From positions 1-47,211 of the forward strand of contig JAFBAS010000089.1 of NCBI GenBank assembly GCA_019247605.1: DNA of 47,211 bases. Reading direction: 5' to 3'. The first letter of the stretch is position 1. Every line of letters begins with the position of its first letter. This DNA comes from Hyphomicrobiales bacterium. GTDB lineage: Bacteria; Pseudomonadota; Alphaproteobacteria; Rhizobiales; Beijerinckiaceae. A program made the translations under genes and the position numbers. This document shows positions 42,506 to 47,211 of this stretch, piece after piece. The notes beneath the pieces were generated by a model, which saw nothing but the letters and a program-made list of their open reading frames with translations, searched no databases and had not been told where the DNA came from.

Positions 42506-43189
42506 TCAGCGGGGCGCAAGGCTGAGGGCGACCGAAAGCGCGCCCACGAGCATGAGACTGGCGGCCCAGGTCGCATCGAGATTGAACCAGCTGCGTGACA
42601 GGAACTTGGTGCCGAGATAGCGGAAGACGAGCCAGGCAAGGATGCCGCCGGCGGCGATCATCGCCATCGTGTGAACGACGCAGACCAGCAGCGCCATGCC
42701 GAGATCGGCGCCGATGAGGGCGCCTGCCGCCCGGTGAACGGCGTCGAGGCCCATGGAGCCGCAAAGGCCGAGATAGATCGGCACCAGCATCAGTCCCGCG
42801 CCATGCGCGAGCGCGACCACGAAGGACCAGGCGCCAAGCTGCGTCGGTCGTATGCGCGCCAGCACCCGCGGATGCCGCCGCCCAACGTAGCGAAAAATCC
42901 CGAACCCCAGGAGCAACAGGCCGGCGCCGACCTGGATCGGCGTTTGCCATCGAGCGATGCCGAACAACAAGGAGAAAGGCAGGATCATCGCGAGCATCGC
43001 CAGAAGGTGCCCGGCCGTGAGCGGCGCCAGCGCTCCGAAAAGCGCGCGCGAGCTCCTCTCCATGAGCCCGGCGGAAACGGCGAGCGGCCATCCCATGCCG
43101 GGGTTCATTCCATGAAAGAGGCCGCTCGCGACGACCGCGATCCAGAGCGCTGCCGATGTCAACCCGCTTCGGTCCTCTCGAGCGCTCAA
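42506..43189 (-). CDS. Polytopic membrane protein coupled to the methanethiol oxidase gene
   Basis: A 227-residue protein with about six hydrophobic segments. Histidines recur at the helix ends: GLFHGMNPGMGW, TAGHLLAM, VALAHGAGLML and VCVVHTMAMI, a pattern reminiscent of metal (Ni/Co/Cu) handling membrane proteins, though no family is certain. The start is TTG at 43189, overlapping the stop of the upstream gene (TTGA), so its translation is coupled to the SBP56 protein. A role in metal supply or redox coupling for that enzyme is a reasonable guess. Confidence 0.65.
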   Translation of the reverse strand: MSAREDRSGLTSAALWIAVVASGLFHGMNPGMGWPLAVSAGLMERSSRALFGALAPLTAGHLLAMLAMILPFSLLFGIARWQTPIQVGAGLLLLGFGIFRYVGRRHPRVLARIRPTQLGAWSFVVALAHGAGLMLVPIYLGLCGSMGLDAVHRAAGALIGADLGMALLVCVVHTMAMIAAGGILAWLVFRYLGTKFLSRSWFNLDATWAASLMLVGALSVALSLAPR

Positions 43190-44586
43190 ACCGACGGATA
43201 GCAGAAGGAATCCGTCGAGCAGTCTCCGCCTTCGAGCCGGATCTGATGCGCCCGATAGCCGTCGGGGAACTTGACCCAGTAATCCTTGTGCAAGGTGAGG
43301 CCACCGCTCGGGTTCACGTCGGCCATGACCTCGGCGCCGGGCACGCCACCCGCATAGAATTGATCATCCCAGGTCGAGTAGAGCGAGTTCGTCCAATAGA
43401 CCCGCTTTCCATCACGGCTGATCTCGACCATTTGCGGGCCGCCCGCGAACGCCTCCCCGTTCGGATGGGGCGTGCGCCGCGCGATACCCCCAATATGGAT
43501 CGAGCCCGCAAGCTTGGGCCGTCTCGGCTCCGTCACATCGTATTGGCGCATCTCGCCGGTTCCCCAACAGGCGACGTAGAGGAAGCGATCGTCCATCGAC
43601 AGATCGATGTCGCTCACCAGCGGCGGCACGGCTCCGAAGCCTTGCAAGAGGGGCGGGAGCTTCTCCTTGGGCGCGGGTTCGGCCGGGATGGTCGCCGTCT
43701 TCTCGATGTGGAACTTGCTGCCCTCGCGCCACCAGGTCCAGATCGAAGCTTCGAGGTTCGTGGTATCGACCACGACCCCCACGAAGCCGTATTCGCGGAC
43801 GGGGTCGTGAGCGGGCCGCACTTCGAGCACCATCTGATGGTTCGCACCAAGGTCGATCGTCTGAACGTTGCGCCGCCCGCGCAGATCCCAGAAGTGGATC
43901 GCATGGCCATATTTGTTCGAGAGGAGATCCTCCGGAACGATCCCGTGCTCGAATTGCGGCGGCAACCCCCACTCGCTCGTCACCATGTAGTCGCGCGGCA
44001 GATTCCACCAGAAGTCGTAATGGAGCTTCTGCGGCCCTCGATCGAGCTCCCAGCGCCCGAGGATGTCGAAGGTTTCACAATCCATGATGAAGACGCCGGG
44101 CGGGCCGTCGGTGCCGTCCTTGCCGCCCCCGCCGAGCGTGCTGACATAGATGCCTTCGGGCCCGCAATGCACCGTGTGAGGCCGCGAGTAACCGGTTTTG
44201 CTGAAGACCTCCTCGGGCTCGATCACCTTGTGAATTTTGGCCTTGGTGGGATCGGGCTTGGTGTCGACCACGTAAATGCGCGAGGAGCGGATTCCGGGGA
44301 TGATCAAATAGCGGCGCTCGAGAAAAGCGTGGCCGGTGAGCGGCGACAGGGCGGACGAGCACGCGTTCCAGCCGAAATGGTGAAACTCGTCTCCCTTATA
44401 CGGCATCGTCACCGTGTGGACGACTTTGCTGTAGGTGGGCGAGCCAGGTTTCACGTCGATGACCGCGAGCGCGTCGGGTTTCGAGAAATCCGGGCTGAGC
44501 AGCGCCGTGTATGCAAAGTTCTCGACCGGAGCTTCCATTGCGAGCTTCGGCGATGCGTGAAAGGTCGGATCGGGCCTCATTGCCAT
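43186..44586 (-). CDS. mtoX: Selenium-binding protein 56 family / methanethiol oxidase
   Basis: A 466-residue member of the SBP56 family, whose bacterial representatives oxidise methanethiol to formaldehyde, hydrogen sulfide and hydrogen peroxide with copper. Typical segments are EFHHFGWNACSSAL (His69, His70, Cys76), SRPHTVHCGPEGIYVSTLGG, HYDFWWNLPRDYMVTSEWG, HAIHFWDL and the end GGDCSTDSFCYPSV. The beta-propeller is complete. No signal peptide is seen, unlike some periplasmic methylotroph versions. The ATG at 44586 has a strong GGGAGGA site; the frame open to 45060 is repeat sequence. The gene symbol is by family only, as activity is not proven for every member. Confidence 0.85.
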   Translation of the reverse strand: MAMRPDPTFHASPKLAMEAPVENFAYTALLSPDFSKPDALAVIDVKPGSPTYSKVVHTVTMPYKGDEFHHFGWNACSSALSPLTGHAFLERRYLIIPGIRSSRIYVVDTKPDPTKAKIHKVIEPEEVFSKTGYSRPHTVHCGPEGIYVSTLGGGGKDGTDGPPGVFIMDCETFDILGRWELDRGPQKLHYDFWWNLPRDYMVTSEWGLPPQFEHGIVPEDLLSNKYGHAIHFWDLRGRRNVQTIDLGANHQMVLEVRPAHDPVREYGFVGVVVDTTNLEASIWTWWREGSKFHIEKTATIPAEPAPKEKLPPLLQGFGAVPPLVSDIDLSMDDRFLYVACWGTGEMRQYDVTEPRRPKLAGSIHIGGIARRTPHPNGEAFAGGPQMVEISRDGKRVYWTNSLYSTWDDQFYAGGVPGAEVMADVNPSGGLTLHKDYWVKFPDGYRAHQIRLEGGDCSTDSFCYPSV

Positions 44587-44749
44587 CGGAAGTCCTCCCT
44601 TGGTGATCGATGTGCGCTTTTGTCGAGATCGGCCCCGCCTCTCCTTATCGCTTCGTGAACTCGGTTCGTGCATCCCGCCCGGCGGATCACCCGATTTGAG
44701 CTTGGCACTATCCGCGAGCCCGCTCAAGCCGCGAGTTGAGCGGCAACTT

Positions 44750-45062
44750 CCGTCATGACCGCACTCGGACTCGACCGTCATGCCCGGCCTCGGGCTGGGC
44801 ATCAACGCCTTTACGCTGGGCAGTGGAAGTAAAGGCGTGGGTGCGCGCACGCGATCCCTGGGACAAGCCCGGGGACGCGCATGACGCGGCGAAAACGCTT
44901 CTCCGTCATGACCGGGCCTCGGCCCGGTCATCCACGCCTTCCTCTTGCGCGTGGAAAGTAAAGGCGTGGGTGCGCGCACCAAGTGCGCGCATGACGCTGG
45001 TGGAAGGGCATGACGAAGCGGCACCGCCTCTCCGTCATGCCCCGGCCTTGGGCCTGGCATTC
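44750..45062. repeat. Mosaic of palindromic repeats with internal direct repeat
   Basis: It contains a perfect 10-bp hairpin ATGACCGGGC-CTCG-GCCCGGTCAT (44908-44931) and several CGTCATG blocks. A direct repeat, GTGGAA followed by AGTAAAGGCGTGGGTGCGCGCAC, occurs near 44822-44850 and again near 44951-44979. Modules ATGACCGGGC, GGCGTGG and CCACGCCTT are shared with 26683-26893 and 30380-30505. Confidence 0.7.
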
Positions 45063-45073
45063 ACAAATTCCGC

Positions 45074-45102
45074 TTGCGTTTATACCGACCAGTCGGTATA
45101 AC
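45074..45102 (+). promoter_or_regulatory. Promoter and palindromic TetR operator
   Basis: TTGCGT (45074-45079), a 17-nt spacer and TATAAC (45097-45102) form a sigma-70 promoter. Between and over them lies TATACCGACC-AGTCGGTATA (45081-45100), in which nine of ten pairs match. This is a typical TetR operator, placed to block polymerase. Transcription should begin near 45109-45110, at the ATG itself, so the mRNA may be leaderless. Confidence 0.75.
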
Positions 45103-45109
45103 ACTCGTC

Positions 45110-45769
45110 ATGAACGATGCCCCGACCCGAACCCGCCCCATGGCGCCCGCCCGGCAGAAGCTGCTCGATGCGGCGTTCGGGCTGATCCGCGAGAAGGGCT
45201 ATGTCGCAACCACGGTCGATGAGCTCTGCGCCAGAGCTGGCGTCGCCAAGGGCTCCTTCTTCCATCACTTCAAGGACAAGGAGGCGCTCGCGGTCGCCGC
45301 GGCCGATCATTGGTCGCAGACGACGAGCGCTTTTTTTGCGGCCGCGCCTTATCACGACCACGAGGACCCTCTCGATCGGGTCTTGGGCTACATCGATTTT
45401 CGCCGTTCGATCCTCACCGGGAAGGTGCCGGAATTCACCTGTCTAGTCGGCACGATGGTGCAGGAGATCTACGCCACGAATCCGGCGATCCGCGACGCCT
45501 GCGACGACAGCATCAGCGCGCACGCGGCCAAGGTCGAGGCCGACATCGCGCAGGCCATGAAGCGTCACAAACTGCGCGCAAGATGGACAGCGAAAAGCCT
45601 AGCCTTGCACACACAAGCCGTGCTGCAGGGCGCCTTCGTCCTCGCCAAGGCCAAGGGCGACGCGCCTAAGGGAGGCGCTGAGATCGCCATCGCCAACATC
45701 GATCATTTGCGCCGCTACATCGAGCTTCTTTTTCGACCACGAACGCACAAGGGAAGGACATTGTCATGA
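45110..45769 (+). CDS. TetR-family repressor
   Basis: A 219-residue regulator. The N-terminal helix-turn-helix (about 20-62: LLDAAFGLIREKGYVATTV, CARAGVAKGSFFHHFKDKEAL) is standard, and the C-terminal ligand domain is of the TetR_C group with FTCLVGTMVQEIY. It very likely binds the palindrome at 45081-45100 and so represses itself and the three genes downstream. The ATG at 45110 has no ribosome-binding site. The stop overlaps the next start (ATGA). Confidence 0.88.
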   Translation: MNDAPTRTRPMAPARQKLLDAAFGLIREKGYVATTVDELCARAGVAKGSFFHHFKDKEALAVAAADHWSQTTSAFFAAAPYHDHEDPLDRVLGYIDFRRSILTGKVPEFTCLVGTMVQEIYATNPAIRDACDDSISAHAAKVEADIAQAMKRHKLRARWTAKSLALHTQAVLQGAFVLAKAKGDAPKGGAEIAIANIDHLRRYIELLFRPRTHKGRTLS

Positions 45770-46131
45770 GCACGAACGACACCTACCTCGCCATTTTCCT
45801 GGGCAGCAAAACCAGCCCCCGCATGAAGGCCTGGATGGCGGCCTCCGAAACGGAGCGCAAAGCCAAGGGAGCGAAGGGCATCGCGGCTTGGAAGGCCTGG
45901 ATGGAGAAGCATCAGGGCGCCGTCGTCGCCATGGGTGGCCCGCTCGGGAAAACGAAACGCGTGTCGGGCACCGGCACCGCGGATGTCGCGAACGAAATGG
46001 GCGCCTTCACGGTGGTGCGCGCAGGGTCGCATGAGGAAGCGGCCAAGATGTTCGAGAAGCATCCCCATTTCACGATCTTCCCGGGCGAAGCGGTCGAGAT
46101 CATGCCGGTCCTTCCCATCCCGCAAGGCTGA
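45766..46131 (+). CDS. YCII-related (YciI/DGPF-like) small protein
   Basis: A 121-residue dimeric alpha-beta-barrel type protein. WMEKHQGAVVAMGGPLGKTKRV and GAFTVVRAGSHEEAAKMFEKHPHF are characteristic, with the conserved histidines near residues 49 and 99. A ligand-binding or minor enzymatic role is usual for the family. It overlaps the TetR stop by four bases (ATGA). Confidence 0.8.
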   Translation: MSTNDTYLAIFLGSKTSPRMKAWMAASETERKAKGAKGIAAWKAWMEKHQGAVVAMGGPLGKTKRVSGTGTADVANEMGAFTVVRAGSHEEAAKMFEKHPHFTIFPGEAVEIMPVLPIPQG

Positions 46132-46171
46132 GGTCGCGCCCGGCCCTTCACCGCCATTCAGGAGACTAAAG

Positions 46172-46615
46172 ATGCCCAATACGGTTCGCCTGCACCGCGT
46201 GCTCGCCACCACGCCGGAGAAGCTCTACCGCGCCTTCCTCGAACCCGATGCCATGGCGAAGTGGCTGCCGCCCAACGGCTTTGCCGCGACGGTTCATTCC
46301 ATGGACGCGAAGGTCGGCGGCAAATTCCGAATGTCGTTTCGCAATTTCACGAATGGCGCGAGCCACGCTTTCGGTGGACACTTCATCGAGCTCGTGCCGC
46401 ATGAGCGCATTCGCTACACGGACAAGTTCGAGGACCCGAACCTGCCGGGCGAAATCCAGGTGACCGTGACGTTGAAGAAGGTGCTGGTCGGCACGGAAAT
46501 CCACATCGTGCAGGAGGGCCTGCCGGACGTCATTCCGCTCGAGGCGTGCTACCTCGGCTGGCAGCAATCGCTCGAAAATCTCGCGCGCCTCGTCGAGCCC
46601 GACATCCGCCAATAG
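46172..46615 (+). CDS. SRPBCC (AHSA1-type) domain protein
   Basis: A 147-residue START-like protein: RVLATTPEKLYRAFLEPDAM, KWLPPNGFAATVHSMDAKVGG and CYLGWQQSLENLARLVEP fit the family. CAGGAG lies before the ATG at 46172. Third gene of the TetR cluster and the second SRPBCC gene in this 5-kb stretch. The ligand is unknown. Confidence 0.85.
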   Translation: MPNTVRLHRVLATTPEKLYRAFLEPDAMAKWLPPNGFAATVHSMDAKVGGKFRMSFRNFTNGASHAFGGHFIELVPHERIRYTDKFEDPNLPGEIQVTVTLKKVLVGTEIHIVQEGLPDVIPLEACYLGWQQSLENLARLVEPDIRQ

Positions 46616-46681
46616 ACGGCCGCAACGCGGCCCCGAACCGATCCCGCGCGATGAGCGCGCCTTCATGACCGCAATGAAAGG

Positions 46682-47116
46682 ATGCCGACCATGGTGACCG
46701 ACTTCGTGAGCTATCTGAGCTTCGATGGACAATGCGAGGAAGCCTTCAAGCATTATGAGAAAGTGTTCGGCGGCAAGATCCTGATGATGATGCGCCATTC
46801 CGACGCGCCGAAAGATTCCGGCGTGCCGCAAAACGCCGACACCGCCAATCGCATCATGCATGCACGGCTCGAGGTGGGCGGCCGGCTCTTGATGGGCAGC
46901 GACGCGCCCATGCGCGGCCCCTCAAAGCCGCAAGGCTTTTGCGTCAGCGTCGCCGTCGACGAGCCGGCCGAGGCCGAGCGCATTTTCGAGGAGCTTTCCG
47001 AAGGCGGCAGCGTGATGATGCCGATCGGCGAGACCTTCTGGGCGCAGCGCTTCGGCATGGTGACCGACCGATACGGCACGCCCTGGATGGTGAATTGCGA
47101 AAAGCGGATGGCGTAG
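46682..47116 (+). CDS. VOC-superfamily protein, PhnB-like
   Basis: A 144-residue glyoxalase/bleomycin-resistance-fold protein of the PhnB/DUF1338-unrelated group: SYLSFDGQCEEAFKHYEKVFGG, MHARLEVGGRLLMGSDAP, ERIFEELSEGGSVMMPIGET and WAQRFGMVTDRYGTPWMVN. These match the family often annotated as 3-demethylubiquinone-9 methyltransferase-like, a name that does not imply that activity. The start may be 46682 or the ATG at 46691, which has a better-spaced AAAGG. Last gene of the TetR cluster. Confidence 0.85.
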   Translation: MPTMVTDFVSYLSFDGQCEEAFKHYEKVFGGKILMMMRHSDAPKDSGVPQNADTANRIMHARLEVGGRLLMGSDAPMRGPSKPQGFCVSVAVDEPAEAERIFEELSEGGSVMMPIGETFWAQRFGMVTDRYGTPWMVNCEKRMA

Positions 47117-47211
47117 GCCGGGCGCCGAGCCCGACCTTCCCGCACGGCTGGAGGTGACACGCTGGGGTGCGAGGACAAAGAGATGTCATTCCCGGCCGAG
47201 CGCTCCGCAGG
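47117..47211. other. Right-edge intergenic sequence with repeat block
   Basis: The last 95 nt hold no gene. ATGTCATTCCCGGCCGAGCG near 47182-47201 is a reverse-complement match to the CGGCCGGGAATGACAC block near 36092-36107, so the edge lies in another member of the dispersed intergenic repeats. Confidence 0.45.

Larger units (their letters stand above)
44587..45109. other. 523-nt intergenic region filled with palindromic repeats
   Basis: No gene is seen. The left part (44587-44750) is the upstream region of the SBP56 gene. From about 44750 to 45062 it is a mosaic of the repeat family described at 26683. The last 35 nt hold the promoter and operator of the TetR gene. Confidence 0.6.

Noticed and set aside
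43156-44658. 500-residue plus-strand frame over the SBP56 gene
   Set aside because: Antisense shadow of a complete SBP56 protein with all family motifs.
44587-45060. N-terminal extension of the SBP56 protein
   Set aside because: It reads through palindromic repeats, and a strong ribosome-binding site lies before the ATG at 44586.

Overview
The window looks like chromosomal DNA of an alphaproteobacterium, most likely a member of the Hyphomicrobiales (Rhizobiales). It is GC-rich, and several gene types are typical of that group: an HWE-family histidine kinase fused to CheB/CheR, a class III cyclase with TolB-like and TPR parts, a 79-residue coiled-coil protein next to the HWE kinase, an autotransporter, and GC-rich palindromic intergenic repeats. 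This assignment rests on gene style only; no species is claimed. No rRNA, tRNA, CRISPR array or transposase was seen.

Region 1 (about 1-15,400) is an exopolysaccharide locus of the Wzx/Wzy type. On the minus strand lie an outer-membrane export protein (222-1532), a secreted beta-propeller protein (1753-3039) and a LuxR-type regulator with a degenerate receiver (3118-4044). After a 666-nt regulatory gap, a tightly packed plus-strand operon runs through a 39-codon leader ORF coupled to a GT4 glycosyltransferase, a Wzy/O-antigen-ligase-like polymerase, an asparagine-synthase-like amidotransferase, a Wzz/tyrosine-kinase fusion, a nucleotidyltransferase/thymidylate-kinase-like fusion, a second P-loop kinase and a Wzx flippase. 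Only one glycosyltransferase is present, while three enzymes of unknown substrate (the amidotransferase and two P-loop proteins) sit in the operon.

Region 2 (15,469-20,558) is a complete branched-chain 2-oxoacid dehydrogenase operon (E1 alpha, E1 beta, E2, E3). It is followed by an uncharacterised two-gene membrane module (20,584-21,580, minus strand) and a branched-chain amino acid type ABC transporter (21,710-26,452). In the transporter the binding-protein gene converges on the four permease/ATPase genes. Uptake and oxidation of branched-chain compounds therefore lie side by side.

Region 3 (26,450-36,540) is about signalling. It holds a repeat-rich gap with a possible small RNA, a class III nucleotide cyclase, a divergent LysR regulator, a small secreted protein, a 79-aa coiled-coil protein, a single-domain response regulator, a giant CheB-CheR-PAS-HWE kinase and a divergent second CheB. 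An ArsC/Spx-like protein follows.

Region 4 (36,686-47,211) is mixed accessory metabolism. It contains a DUF1989 protein, an 835-aa autotransporter, a GNAT acetyltransferase, a DUF488 protein whose conserved start lies upstream of any ordinary start codon, an ArsR-SRPBCC pair, a remnant of a second autotransporter, an SBP56-type methanethiol oxidase coupled to a membrane protein, and a TetR-YCII-SRPBCC-VOC cluster with a clear palindromic operator. Intergenic palindromic repeats recur through regions 3 and 4.

Start codons were set by ribosome-binding sites, overlaps and family N-termini, so several differ from the longest open frame. All functional calls are from sequence reading alone; no database search was run.
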